A stretch of DNA of 64,000 nucleotides, taken from the NCBI GenBank assembly GCA_019722365.1, contig JADFUC010000540.1, positions 62,001 through 126,000 on the forward strand, read 5' to 3'. Below are positions 22,207-34,391 of the stretch, one piece after another. The DNA comes from Lithospermum erythrorhizon (Eukaryota; Streptophyta; Magnoliopsida; Boraginales; Boraginaceae). The notes below the pieces were generated by a model that was given only the letters and a program-made list of their open reading frames with translations, made no database searches and was not told where the DNA came from. Both the position numbers and the translations under genes were made by a program. Position 1 is the first letter of the stretch; the number at the start of each line of letters is the position of its first letter.

Positions 22207-24421
22207 ATGAGCGACTCCCTTAAGAGAGATTACGCAGTGGTATCAGAGATTGGTCGGGGCCGATTCGGGGTCGTTTACAAGTGTCGTTCACTTGTAAACG
22301 GCGCTTGAATTGTTGTTGTCGACGATGGTTCCGGACGAAGACTCTGTCGATCGTCAATGTCTTGATAATGAGGCCAAGATTTTGCAGTTACTCAGACCGA
22401 ATTCAAACGTTATTCAAGTGTTTGATGTGTACGAGGATGATGGGTTTCAACATATTGTAATGGAGCTTTGTAATGGGGATAATCTTTTTCAGAGGATTAG
22501 TACTGTGGCGTTTTCCTTGTTTCAGTTTTCTCGTCGAGGGATATCATGGTAAGTTTGATTATTTTATTATTTTACGAAGATTGTCTCATTTTAATTTTTT
22601 ATGATCGGTTTTTTAAATTTTTAACGTAATCTAATTTTAAATTTAATTGATTGATTTTTTAAATTTTGAAGGTAATTATTTGGGTGTAGATTGTATGGTA
22701 TTTGGTGATTTTGGTATTAACGTGGTATACATGTATCAATGAAGGTTTTAAATTTTCTTAATTTTGATAATTCAAAATTAAGCCAGACAATCTTGGTATG
22801 ATAATTTTAACTACTCCTTTTATACCATACCAATAAGATTGTCCAATTTTAAATTTTGAATTCAATTATTTTTTGTGATCTTAACATAATAATTTTGATT
22901 CAATTCGCAAGTATGTCAATTAAGGCTTATAAAAGTTTTGTTAATTTTTATAATTTTAAATCAAAACGAATAATTTTTGGGATGGTTGAGTAATAAATTA
23001 TAAAATAATAATTACTAAAGTAATGCCATAACTACTTTCTTCATTTCAAATAAACGATTATTTACGAAAAATACTTTATTAAGAAATCATAAAAACTATA
23101 TCGGTGATTGGTCGTTCATTGTGATTGCAAAAAAAGTTCATCAAAACGTAAAATATATATTAAAATTATAAACAATCAACTATTTAAAAGAAAAATTTTT
23201 TGTATTTATCATATTTCAAACGTATGGTGATGATGCATGTAATGATTTTTATGGCTTTAGTAGTAATAATTTGTCATCTTCCGGAACTTAAAAATATTTC
23301 ATGGGAAACAAATAATGACTGAGCAGAATGATAAAAATATTGAGAGGCGATGTCTTTGAGGCACGATTTTTATTTCATTTTTCTGTTTTTAGTTGTCCTC
23401 CATAAGTATCTCTATTATTCTATTTTGTTTATGCAAAAGATTATCAGGATCAAACTAAGAAATTGTACAGCCATTTTTTTATATATTAAATTATGGACTT
23501 AATCAATTTTGATTTTTATAGGTACCTTTGATGGAGGCTATAGCACATTGCCACAGGCGTGGCGTAGCACACAGGGATATTAAGCCGGACAACATCCTCT
23601 TCAACGACTGGAAGGGGCTAAAGCTAGCTGATTTCGGCTCAGCTGAATTTGTCCGTGAGGGGGAACCAATGTCTGGCTTAGTTGGAACGCCTTATTATGT
23701 CGCCCCTGAGGTGGTGGCTGGCCGTTTCTATAATGAAAAGGTAGACATTTGGAGTGCTGGTGTGATTTTATACGTAATGCTTGCTGGGTTTCCTCCTTTT
23801 TATGGTGACTCGGCAGCAGAAATTTTTGAGGCTGTGTTGAGAGGGAATTTGAGGTTTCCGCCAAGGTTGTTTCACTCGGTGTCTCCTGACGCTAAGGACT
23901 TGTTGAGGAGGATGATCTGTAAGGATGTCTCCAGGAGGTTTTCCGCTGAGCAAGTCCTAAGTAAGTATTGGTTCTATAAAACTACATTTTAATCATCTGC
24001 TTTGATTTACTGCATTTTAATCATGTTTAATATTTGATCAACATATGAATAATCTGAAATCAGGGAAATCTAACTTTGATTCGGTTTTGAGTCTCTTCTT
24101 TAATTTATGGTACTAGAACGTTGGTTTAGTAATTGATTTGATGATTTGATCTAACTTGAGTTTCTGCATATTGGCATGTTTAGATTTTAACGACTAGACT
24201 GAAATTCAGTATGTTTCAGGGATTTCTTCTTGACCACCTTTTTATTGTAGTAATAGTATTGGTATTCACATAATCACATGGGATGATGAAATGTTTCCAC
24301 CTTTTGTTAAGAATCGATCCACACCTTAAATATGCTATTGCTCCTATTAGGTTAATCTCTCGGAATGATTCTGATTATATGAACTTGACATTGTGCAGGG
24401 CATGTGTGGATGACAAAGTAG
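22207..24421 (+). CDS. PPCK: Phosphoenolpyruvate carboxylase kinase-like Ser/Thr kinase, exon 1 disrupted
   Basis: Exons are 22207-22548, 23522-23960 and 24399-24421, with GT-AG introns. Exon 1 gives a glycine-rich loop ([13 protein letters not shown]) and later [12 protein letters not shown] and [19 protein letters not shown]. Exon 2 is fully open and holds the catalytic loop HRDIKPDN, the DFG motif (LADFGSAE), GTPYYVAPE and VDIWSAGV. Exon 3 adds only LRHVWMTK and the stop. There are no EF-hands or autoinhibitory extension, as expected of PEPC kinase, which phosphorylates and desensitises PEP carboxylase in the cytosol. Exon 1 reads frame 1 to a TGA at 22306, then frame 2, then must return to frame 1 before the splice site. 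The beta-3 segment with the ATP-binding lysine is missing. Summed exon length is 804 nt (267 residues), slightly short for the family. It is either a pseudogene or a sequence with assembly errors in exon 1. Confidence 0.8.
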
Positions 24422-25672
24422 TGCGGAGAGGAGAGCAACAGTTGCTGATCTAACTTGGTTTATGCCTTAAGATGGCATAGTCTATTAGTAGTAGAGTAGT
24501 AGTCGTCGTCATAGTGGTACCATCTATGCCCACGGTTTTGTTTATATGCAAACTAGTAGATAAATCTGCAGGAATTTTGTATATAGATGCTGCAGAGCGG
24601 ATAATATTATCATAATCCACTCGCATACTTCCTAAGAAGTATCATCGATTTCCCCCGTTTTTGTTTGGGAGTTCGTATGATTCCTTAAGAGACTTGAGTA
24701 ATGGAAAATCTGTTATGACTCATTTGACATTTGAAGCTATCTTATCGTTCATTGATCTATGAGCATTAAACAGTGTTCCCTTTTTATTGTTTATTATGGT
24801 TGTGTGTTCTTGTTCGATAAACTCGATTATCTGCTTGCACAAATGTCCCTGCAAACTTCACATCCAAAATTTTACAGAATAGTATTATATACCTGCTATT
24901 CAACAAAGAATCAGGTTTCTCAATATATAAAACTCCCTTTCAGCATGAAAATTAATTAAGCTGAATAATAGTAATTTTTCATAAGATAATAGAACATATT
25001 GCACCTATCAAGTGAGTGAAAACTACTCTAATTGATTGTCATTGTCATGTCTCATTCTTAAACATGAATTAAGTTGCGATGGAAACAATGTTTTTGTGGT
25101 TTTATCGGCTTGTCTGCAGGGTTACAGTCAACAAGCTTCGATTGATCCAATGTGTGTTGCCGGATTAGTTATTTTACAGGAGAATGTTGTTAACTTTCCC
25201 CAAGTTCCAGGGTTCTAAAAACTGCCAAATTGGCTCTCCATGTCGCGGCTCAAGCATAGCAGATATCGAAGAACTTCCTCTGAACCAGCAAGTGAACTTA
25301 ATTCTTGTGATTCGAAGGAAGAAAAGCATGTTTTAATTACAATAGTGTCTTGGACACAATTGCCATGAACTATAGTAATCAAAGGAGACTTGAATTATTC
25401 AGGCCAATGGGTCCTGATTGAGCAACTAGTAGTCCTATCTATCGAACTCTCAAGACACAATATCTTGACAATGTATGATAGTGATCGCATCTGCTTTTTA
25501 CGCTGCAATTCTTCAAATCGGTTATCGAAAATTAATAATGATAATTGCAGTATGAATAGCCACAGATCTTAAAGGAATATTGAGTGAAATTAAAAACATT
25601 AAACTTATTTAAATGAAAAAAATATTTATACATTAATAATGGATATGAACTGAGTATTATATTTTGTGTAAA
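24422..25672. other. 3' flank of the kinase gene
   Basis: The first few hundred bases probably hold the 3' untranslated region. Beyond that no gene or repeat was recognised. The short plus-strand open frames here (24759-24959, 25036-25218, 25390-25572) have no recognisable similarity. Confidence 0.45.
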
Positions 25673-26630
25673 ATAATTTGCCTAAATTTCATATAGACAC
25701 CTGAACTATCGAAATTATTTCAAATAGACACCTAGACATTTCAACCTTTTAAATAAACACCTGAAGATGATTTTTGACACTAACTCCTGGGAAATGTATT
25801 TTGGCGCATGAACTCTACTATAACAAGTTTATATATATTGCACTTTATGGGCCATTTTTTAAATAACAAACACTTAATTTAATCAATATTTAATACATTT
25901 ATACCTCTAAGTCTCAAACTCACTTCAGTATCAATTTATGAGTACACAACTATAGACGCTTAATTAAACCACCAATCTATTTATGAGAAAACTTATGAGT
26001 AATGGATGCGGGGGTGGGATAGGTTGAAGATGATGTACTTTATTTTATTAAAATTAATTAATATGTTAAACATCGACCCAATTAAGTATTTATTATTTAA
26101 AAAATGATCCATAAAGTGTAATATATACTCCCTCCGTCCAACTTTAGTGGCACTAATTTCTATATTAGATATCCAACTTTAGTTGCCCAATTTCTAAAAA
26201 AAACTATGATATTTCGTTTTTACCCTCATTTAATAAAAAATCTATAAAAAACAATAAATTTATAAAATTTACAATCCTCTAAGTTACGAACAATTACAAA
26301 CATAAAACGATCAAACAAACAAATTCATATGAAGGGTTTTTGGTAATGCGATAATGGTGGGCTATAAGATTGATAGTTAAATGAAGGTAAACTTCATTAT
26401 ATACCATAAATCAACTCATTTGTTAAAAGAGTAGCAAAAATCAAAGTGTCCCAACTAAATTTGGACGGAGAGAGTATAAAATATATGTTTTGCCCTTAGG
26501 TTTACTTGTTATATTGAAATTCAGGTGCTAAAAGGTGTCAAAAATCACCTCCATGTACCGATTTGAAAAATTAAAATATTTAGGTATCTATTTGAAATAA
26601 TTTCGATAATTCAAAATTTAGCCAAATAAC
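25673..26630. mobile_element. Non-autonomous element with long terminal inverted repeats
   Basis: The left arm AATTTGCCTAAATTT...TATCGAAATTATTTCAAATAGA is mirrored by the right arm, whose reverse complement reads TTTGGCTAAATTTTGAATTATCGAAATTATTTCAAATAGA (quoted only as motifs). Both continue to GATTTTTGACAC and the CTTGTTATA region, so each arm is about 150 bases. A Stowaway MITE sits between the arms. No transposase is encoded and target duplications were not found with certainty. Confidence 0.65.
26128..26474. mobile_element. Stowaway (Tc1/mariner-type) MITE, nested
   Basis: The left end CTCCCTCCGTCCAACTTTAGT and right end ACTAAATTTGGACGGAGAGAG are inverted, and TA flanks both sides (26126-26127 and 26475-26476). 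This is the hallmark of plant Stowaway elements. It lies inside the longer inverted-repeat element, so it is the younger insertion. Confidence 0.85.
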
Positions 26631-26815
26631 TTATAAATTTCAAAGTTGAGCCGATTCGAATCGACTTATTCATTCGAAGATATATTTTAACAAAACGAGT
26701 ACCAGGTGCATGTATGAAATTTAGCCAAATAACTTATAAGTTTCAAAGTTGAGCCGATTCAAAACGACTTATTCATTCGAAGATATGTTTCAATAAAACG
26801 AGTACCGAATCAATT
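26614..26815. repeat. Tandem duplication, period 103 bp
   Basis: AGCCAAATAACTTATAA followed by TTTCAAAGTTGAGCCGATTC and GACTTATTCATTCGAAGATA occurs twice, with GCC at 26621 and 26724. The first copy overlaps the right end of the inverted-repeat element, so the duplication may have arisen during or after its insertion. Confidence 0.8.
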
Positions 26816-28171
26816 TGGATATCCGGCCAATTCGGGTACCCACCTTCCAACCAGGTCCGAGCCGAGTATGCATCAGTTTACCCTTCTTTTCATGGAGTAA
26901 TATTTTCTTCATGGTTTTTCATAATGAAGTTATTCATGTTTTCAAAACTTAGCCTTTGAAAAGGCCAACTAAAATATAATCTGGAATCTCACTTAAACTT
27001 TCTTCACATTCACAAAACTCTCAAGGACAAGAATCCAACTTCATCACCTTAATGACCTGGGTTATATTACATGCAAGAAACATTATTAGTAATCAACAGC
27101 TTCTACCATTGGAGGGGTCTTTGCCCTATTTTTACAGTTCAACATTCCTATTTTTTCCTACCATAGACGATCCATGATAGAGTTCATTCCTTGATCGCAC
27201 TTGATGATTCATTCCTTGGATATCTTCTTCTTCTTCAAGTGAAGCTACTCATAAATGACTGCAAAAAAACATCATTGTCAACAGTTTTACACGAAAGAGC
27301 GATTAGTTTAAGATTTAATGCACTTGGCATGATTCTCAAACCAAGGGCATGTCAGTGAGCACGCTAACTGCGATAATTGTCATGTCATTAATACTTCACA
27401 TTTTTTATTCAAAACAAAGGTATGTGTCAACTAAGGCTGCAAAGTTTGTTAATTTTGACCATTAAAAAACAAACTAGACTATCCTTTTGGGATGGAGGTA
27501 GTATGGGGTAATATCGATGAATGGCATAATTAGGTGAAGTCTAAGAGTCTAGCCACCTAGTATTCGGCCAGCTGCAAGTAAGTCAACTAATCAAGAACCC
27601 TGGTCATCACTCAAGCTCCCTTTGGTGGATAATGTAAGATGAAATTCATTTAAAGGTATTTGTTCGTAGGGATTGCTACCAGGGATGGTCTTGCTGCATT
27701 TGCATTGTACAAATACAATTTGTAAAAAGGGAATTCAGTTCAATTCCCAGGCACATAAAAAATCGTTGAGGCAGAATGGCTAAATTTACACACAGAGAAG
27801 TTGCTAAGAAAATGACGCAATTAATCACACAGTGAAGAAGATGAACATAAAACCAGATAAAGTAAAACAATTGAAATTTACATACACAAGAGGGTTGGGG
27901 ATGTGGCATATGAAGAGATAGTAGGTCACAGTAGCCCAGCGGAAAATAAGATGGCAAAACCAACTTAACTACAGAACCAAAGAAGTTGACTAAGGCTAAA
28001 AATCCACATTAACATCATTTGTGGGAGTTTTCTAAAATATATAGTATGAAATTAGGATATTTCATTGATTTATCTTCTGATTTTAGAATTATACTCTTGA
28101 TATTTCATATTATTTAGTTATATTTTTTGCATATAGAATCAGTTACACAAATAGTTGTTCATACAATGAGA
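26816..28171. other. Intergenic and PP1 3' flank
   Basis: No coding region was recognised. The right edge should contain the 3' untranslated region of the minus-strand PP1 gene. A 95-residue minus-strand open frame at 27676-27963 has no recognisable similarity. Confidence 0.45.
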
Positions 28172-31100
28172 TTAATTCTGCCACAAGTTGATTTTCAGAA
28201 CTCGGCTAAAAAGATGTACCTTCTTAGATGGTGACCCTTTAATTGTAGTAGCACTACTGAATCCAATTTTTGGCTTCTTTTCTGCAGGCTTTAATATTTG
28301 GAAAGAGCACATTAAAGACTCATCCACACTCATCATCACTCCAGCATTATCAAACTCTCCACAGTAATTTGGAGCAGAAAATATGGTCACTAATTGCCTA
28401 TCGGCAAAAAACTCATATCCATCCTCGACAACCTGCAATCAAGTAATTAGTAATATCTTGGATCCGATGTAAAGCAAAATGAAATCAAATACACAGTTCA
28501 AACCTGGTGGGCACGGCATATGAGATCAAGATCATGCTTCTGAAGAAACTCTGTCACCTTATCGGGACCAAAGGTATATGATACACCTCGATCATTTATT
28601 CCCCATCCTTTCACATCTTTACTGGGGTCTGACCATAGTAAATCACAAAGTAAACCGCCTTCTGGGACATCAGTGGGACGATGTAAGTTTCTAATCTGAT
28701 CCAAATCATTCAGTTCAGGAGAGAGCCCACCATGCATGCACAAGATCTTCTCATCAATTAGAGCAGCCACAGGTAGGCAGTTAAAACAATCTGTGAATAC
28801 CTTCCATAGCCTAACATTAAACCTTCTCTTACACTCATCATAAAACCCATATATGCGATTAACAGAAGCACATTCATGGTTTCCTCTTAGAATGAAGAAG
28901 TTTTCTGGGTACTTTATTTTATATGCCAGCAAAAGGCATATTGTTTCAAGGCTTTGCTTACCACGATCTACATAATCTCCTAAAAATAAGTAGTTGGACT
29001 TTGGGGGTAATCCACCATATTCAAATAGCCTCAATAAATCAGAATACTGACCATGAATATCACCTGAGGAAAAGGTCAAAAGCAGACTAAAATATTAGAA
29101 TTTCCAGAAGAGAAATATATCCATCTAGAACTAAGGTACACAAATCTTCCCAAGTAGAAGATGAATACTGATTTGTGCAACCAAAGAAAATGGGAAGAAC
29201 GGAAGAAAGAAGAAGGTAGATGAAAAACAACAGGAGTAAGAGGCTACATGACCAGGGAAGCGTGGTGCAAAAATAAATCAACAATTTAGATGCATTTGAT
29301 CATTCATTCAAAATTCTTATAAAAGAAAAGAATAAGAACATAAAATGTGAAGTGGTTGTGATTTAGAAGATGCCCCAAGTCACAGGCATAGGTGGTGCTA
29401 ACTTTCAGCACAATAGCACAATATAGTTCGGTGCAATAATTTTGTTCTACTATATTGTGGAAGGAACTATGGAGTAAATTATACTGCAACTAACAAATAA
29501 TATCGTTATAATGAGGTATAAGCTCTAAAAAATGTACATTACTAACCAGTAACCACGACGTTGTTTAATTATGCAAAATCCACATAGCGCTATAGCACCA
29601 CATAGAGTTTAATAGGTCAGTCTATCAGTCTATGGCCACAGGTTGAAATTTGGAGAATTAAATAGGGGATCAATCATGATGCAAGTCTCAGGATGACATT
29701 TATAAATGTTACAACTCACAGGTTGACTTCTTGAATTGAATCGTTTATCTTTTTCATTCTCCTAAAATATTATGTAAACAGAAACTTCTTACACTTTTTA
29801 GACAATTTGAGTTGCAAATGAGTGATATCTCAGCAATGCACTCGTATGTTGGAAAAAGCAACTTCTTAAAGAAAAGTTCACTTTAAGAAGTTAAAACCAT
29901 ATACATAGGCATTTTGAGTGTTTAAACAAAGACATTTATCCCAAATATTAAACAATGCACTATCACCAAAGTTTTCGAGGGACAATCACAGGAACAACAT
30001 CGTCACACTTACGACTACATGTACTCAAACCATGAAGCTGAATAATTTAATAAGCAAAACATAACCAATTGTGAAATTTGCTATAAAAAACACCAACATA
30101 AACCCTGAACAAAAGTTAAATTATGAAGTCGTCAACAAAAATTTAGAAAATCGATTTGTGCCTAAATTTAACAGATCAAAGCCTCAAAGCCACGATGAGC
30201 AAAGGTAAAAAAATATGAGCGTGTTTTGGCTACAGAGAACACTAATATAGATTCTTTTATTATCGAGGGCGAATTAGGGCTCATGAACTCGAATATTGGC
30301 TTGTTATTATCAAGGACAAAATGGGGCACTCATGAAACTTGAATATGCCAATGCGATCGAGAGAATCCATAAAGGTTTAATATTCCAACAAAATTAAAAG
30401 AATGCCGTGAAAGTGTCACATACGGCATGTTATAGAAAAATAAAATCTAGCAAGAAAAACACTTATATCCTTTATTGAATGCAGACTAGCTCCTCAACTA
30501 AGTCCTTAGAATACCATATTTGTTAAGCTAGAGGAAAACCTATATTCACACCGATAGCTAGTTAATTTCATATAAAAAGAATAAAAAGGACCATACATGT
30601 TACTCCCTCCGTCTCAATTTAATTGATCATATAGCAAAAACTTATTGTTTCATTATAATTGATCGTTTACTTTATCAATACAACTTTTTGCATTAGAGTT
30701 AAAAAAAAATTCTTTTGTCACCTAATATTCTTATTTTCATTGGTTAATATTTTTATCTCTTCGTGAAAATAGTAAAACCAATTATTATCTTAATAAAACA
30801 CTTTTGAGCTAGATGATCAATTAAATTGAAACGGAGAGAATAAGTTTTAACTAAATCGAAGCATCAAATATAGCAATTCCAGTAATAGCATAATTCCACT
30901 ATACAAAAGAAAGCTACTGTCACAAAAATCATAATCTAGTCTCTATATCAGGTAGTAGCCTAGTAGGGTACTAATATAGATAAAATAACATTATAAAATA
31001 AAGAAGCCCTAAAAGGTTCAATCATTTCAGGACTTCTATACACTAAACATGCACAGTAAAAAGAGGGAAAATAGTCTCAAGGAGAAAGACATTAAGCTTC

Positions 31101-31795
31101 TAAAGAAACCCCATCAAGAAACGAAAACAAATACTCTCTCCAATTCATTTTAATTGACGTGTCTCAAGTTTTCATCATCAATTACTTTTTAATTATATTA
31201 TAAAAAATTACAACAAAAATAATATTATGAAACTATTTTAACTTGACTAATCCAATATATCAAATTTATATTTTTTTAAATAATAAACAAAAAAGAATTA
31301 TTTCCATGACTCTAGGTTATAATTGAATATATTAAAATGGCTGATTACACTAACTATGCTTCTTATATATCGTGAAGTTGTAGGTAGTATTTACATTTCA
31401 CTCTCGGAAACAGCCTCGGAAAGGTTGGATAGTAGAAAGGTTGCATACTATCCAACCCTTCACGCTTAGACGGAAATTGATGTCAAAATTTTACATAGAA
31501 AAATGAAAACCTTAATTAAAATGAATTCGAAGTAGCATTAACTAGAGCAACAACAACACACATGGAACAAAAAATAAAAGAACCCATTTTGACAAAGAAA
31601 TCAAAAAATTAAAACTTTACCACAGATCTTAATTGGGGCTTGAAGTTCAAGAAGATTAGGCTGCTGCAACAAAATCTCTTTTGACTTCAAACAAAGTTGT
31701 CTGATTTCACCTTCTGATAACTGCACTTGCTTCCCAGGCTTACCCTTTACTTCCAACAACCTCTTGATTATATCATCAAGAGAAGCAGAATCCAT
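28172..31795 (-). CDS. TOPP: Serine/threonine protein phosphatase PP1 catalytic subunit, three exons
   Basis: Exons 31795-31621, 29063-28504 and 28432-28172 (minus strand) sum to 996 nt and encode 331 residues, typical of plant type-one phosphatases. All PPP-family signatures are present: GDIHG (59-63), GDYVDRG (87-93), RGNHE (118-122), His169 in MHGG and His244 in RAHQ. The metal ligands Asp60, His62, Asp88, Asn120, His169 and His244 are therefore intact. The C-terminal [11 protein letters not shown] (264-274) holds the PP1 beta12-beta13 loop. The enzyme removes phosphate from Ser/Thr in nucleus and cytosol, with specificity set by regulatory subunits. The start at 31795 is chosen because it begins the conserved [11 protein letters not shown]-terminus; the upstream open frame is not conserved. 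Intron 1 is 2557 bp and contains two MITEs. I see no defect, so it is probably functional. Confidence 0.95.
30603..30840. mobile_element. Stowaway-like MITE in PP1 intron 1
   Basis: CTCCCTCCGTCTCAATTTAATT at the left is mirrored by AATTAAATTGAAACGGAGAGAA at the right, with TA on both sides (30601-30602 and 30841-30842). It is non-coding. Confidence 0.85.
31133..31350. mobile_element. Degraded MITE related to 46538-46751, in PP1 intron 1
   Basis: The left end CTCTCTCCAATTCATTTTAATTGAC is a Stowaway-like terminus. Its reverse complement aligns with the right half of the MITE at 46538-46751 (TTTCATAATATTATTTT, AAGTAATTGATGATGA). The opposite terminus is not preserved. Confidence 0.45.
31423..31457. 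other. Perfect 12 bp hairpin in PP1 intron 1
   Basis: GGTTGGATAGTA and TACTATCCAACC are perfect inverted repeats separated by 11 bases. The locus is intronic and about 160 bases downstream (in the sense of the gene) of exon 1. No small-RNA precursor of normal length is apparent. Confidence 0.5.
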
Positions 31796-31804
31796 TTTCT
31801 TTGA

Positions 31805-32037
31805 CTTTTTCACACACAAAAAGAAATTACAGTAGTCAATGGAAAATTGGCACTTAATTAGACAAATAAAGTAAACAATTAAAACATGGATAAATAGTCG
31901 GTTTGTATCAATATAATCGATTAGACTAAAATGTAATGTAATGATCAAGTAAGGGCAAAAAGGAGAATTTGTATATTTCGTTAATAAAATAATTTTAGTT
32001 TAAACAATCACTTATATTAATACGAAGTAGGACTTAC
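31805..32037 (-). other. Probable 5'-UTR intron of the PP1 gene
   Basis: On the minus strand a CT-rich leader-like stretch (32140 to 32038, containing TTCCCTTCATCTTCTTC) ends at a canonical GTAAGT donor at 32037. An AG acceptor preceded by pyrimidine-rich TTTCTTTTTGTGTGTG lies a few bases before the ATG. The inference rests on splice-site patterns only. Confidence 0.5.
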
Positions 32038-32139
32038 AAGTGAATTTGGGAAATAGTAATTGTTATGAGAAATTGAGAAGAATTGTGGAATTGAAGAAGA
32101 TGAAGGGAATAAAGTGATGGAGTGTGATTGGGGAATTTT

Positions 32140-33039
32140 GAGTGGTGGCTTTTAGCTGCATTCAAGTGGACAAGGCAGAAACATTCTTTGAAGGAGACTT
32201 CAAGAATGATCAATACTCAAAGTAGGATATACAAATGGCTGCTACAGTGCTACTATATATACAAATTCACTAAAGATGGTAAATTTTTAAATCATGAACA
32301 AATTGACTAACGCAATTAAATTCTAATGTAGACGTGTAACTGCATCATTTACCTTCTTATGGAACCTTTCATTACTATTATTGTTTTATATCATTATATA
32401 TATAATATATTTACATGATTCTTTATAGCCATTAAGTGATATGCAATAATATGATTGAAAACTTTTTTGTTAAATTGTGGTTTATTAATATTAAAATCAC
32501 AGTGCTACATTTATAATATATATTTTTTTGTACGTTTGAGGCCCATATATGTAATTTTCTCAATAAAAAAAAAATCATTAATGTCAATTATAAGAAAGTA
32601 TTTTTTAACTTTTAGGATTTGTACCAACTTGTTGCTTGAATTTTTGGTACACATTTTAATTAAGTGCATAAAATAATTTTGGTACACTTTTTTTTGAATT
32701 TTTTCAGCTGTGAAATGCCCAGAATGTTATATTTTATTAACGTGTATCGTTTACATTTGAAATTTGAGTACGTATGGATATTAATGAACGTTAATGGTAG
32801 CTAATGGAATGGATCAATTAAAGTAAAGAAAATAAAATGGGATCTTCGAGAAAGGAGGGCATGTGGAGATTCGAAATTCAAACACGGGGTATTTATTTCA
32901 TAATCCAGAATATAGAAATTATGGTCAACGAAAATAACAAGACTAAACGATTTATAAAAAGCTACTAATAGTAACGACCATTAAAATTACTTCAATTTTA
33001 TCGTCATTCATCTCTCTTTCACTATTTGAAATCTGTTGA
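32140..33039. other. Intergenic, upstream of PP1
   Basis: AT-rich sequence probably includes the PP1 promoter on the minus strand. No TATA element could be assigned with confidence and no other gene is supported. Confidence 0.4.
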
Positions 33040-33585
33040 TAATATCTAATTAACTATAGTTAACCAACTAAATGTCAAAACAGTTGTTCATAATATTCAT
33101 AAAAACATCAATAAGATTAACTTTTAATAGTAGGAGAATATTGGTAAGAGATATTGAAATTGACAGGTCAAGGAATAATAGAAACCAACTAATGATATAA
33201 TTAACAAACCAATCAAAGTAATTGACAAATCAAAATTGAAATTAAAGTAATTAACTAACCAACTAAAATAATTAATCAATAATATTTAGTTAATCAAATA
33301 AATATCAAAATTAAAATAGGAACAATAATTAAAATTAAAATTGAAGTAATTAACTAACCAACTAAATATCAAAATTAAACCTAAAATAAAAAATTGAAAT
33401 TGAAGTAATTAACTAACCAACTAAAGTATAACCAACAATGTTCAGTTAATCAAATAAAAATTAAAATTAAAAATGGAACAATAATTAAAATTGAAATAGT
33501 GGCTTAACCAACTAAAGTAATTAACCAACTAAATACCAAAATTGAGCTTAAAAATTGGAAAATATTACATAACCAAAGAATAGAA
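33040..33585. repeat. Degenerate tandem repeat, TAATTAACTAACCAACTAAA units
   Basis: The phrases GAAGTAATTAACTAACCAAC, AAATATCAAAATTAAA, GTTAATCAAATAAA and GGAACAATAATTAAAATTGAA recur several times in varying order with periods of roughly 60-130 bases. It has no coding potential. Confidence 0.7.
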
Positions 33586-34391
33586 TCCTACACACGGATT
33601 TTGAAGATTGGATTACCTATATCATTTCAACTATTTTTATTTTTGTATAGGGTATTCATTGAATGCGTCGCTGTATCGCGCTAAGGTAGGGGGAATTAAG
33701 TATCACATTAACGTGTATGTATGTATTGTCTTGTAGCAAAAAAAGGCTCGATGACTATCATGTACGATTCGGGTAAAAATATTACATGAGAATGGAAACC
33801 TGACAAATTAATCAGCTTGAGAAGTACATACTTACTAATAGTTTACATTTCGATACTAGATTAAAAACATGACTTGATACCCCAACTCCATTGACTTTCA
33901 AGTTGGACTATAGTAAAAATTACTCGATACCGAAGCTAACCCGGATAATTGCCGAGCTTCCGATAATGTGTCTACCGTCTTTGGAGTTTACGACACTCGC
34001 TACCGAGCCGGCCGATAACAACACTAATTGGAGGAAACTCTATTCAAATTTCTCAAAAAATTATGGAATATAGAGATTCCTTCAATTTCCATTTATATTT
34101 CCACACAAAAAACAAACACACACTTACAACATCCAAAGGAATGCTCAACCTCCCTTTATACTCACGTTTTTTGTTATTTAATCCAATAGTTGAAAAATTA
34201 GATGAATCATAAAGTTGTCATTAAAAAAAAACCAACTTCTCTTATCTGATAGATTAAACAATTTAAATTGTTAATTACAATCAAACAAGTCCTTGAGCTT
34301 ATTACGATAGTAGTTATTATAAACATCATAACTTACGGAGTCAAATACAAATAGGAAGAAAGCAATAAATGTTAAATCAGTAAATTAATTC
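33586..34391. other. Intergenic, nothing recognised
   Basis: The 60-residue plus-strand open frame at 33891-34073 has no recognisable similarity. No repeat termini or RNA genes were seen before the tRNA-like relic at 34392. Confidence 0.4.

Noticed and set aside
22207..24421. Calcium-dependent protein kinase (CDPK)
   Set aside because: The gene ends just after the kinase domain. No autoinhibitory junction or EF-hands follow, so PEPC kinase-like fits better.
31796..31948. Extended N-terminus for PP1 from the upstream open frame
   Set aside because: The extra residues are hydrophobic and AT-driven, not like any PP1 N-terminus. The Met at 31795 starts the family-like sequence and an AG acceptor lies just before it.
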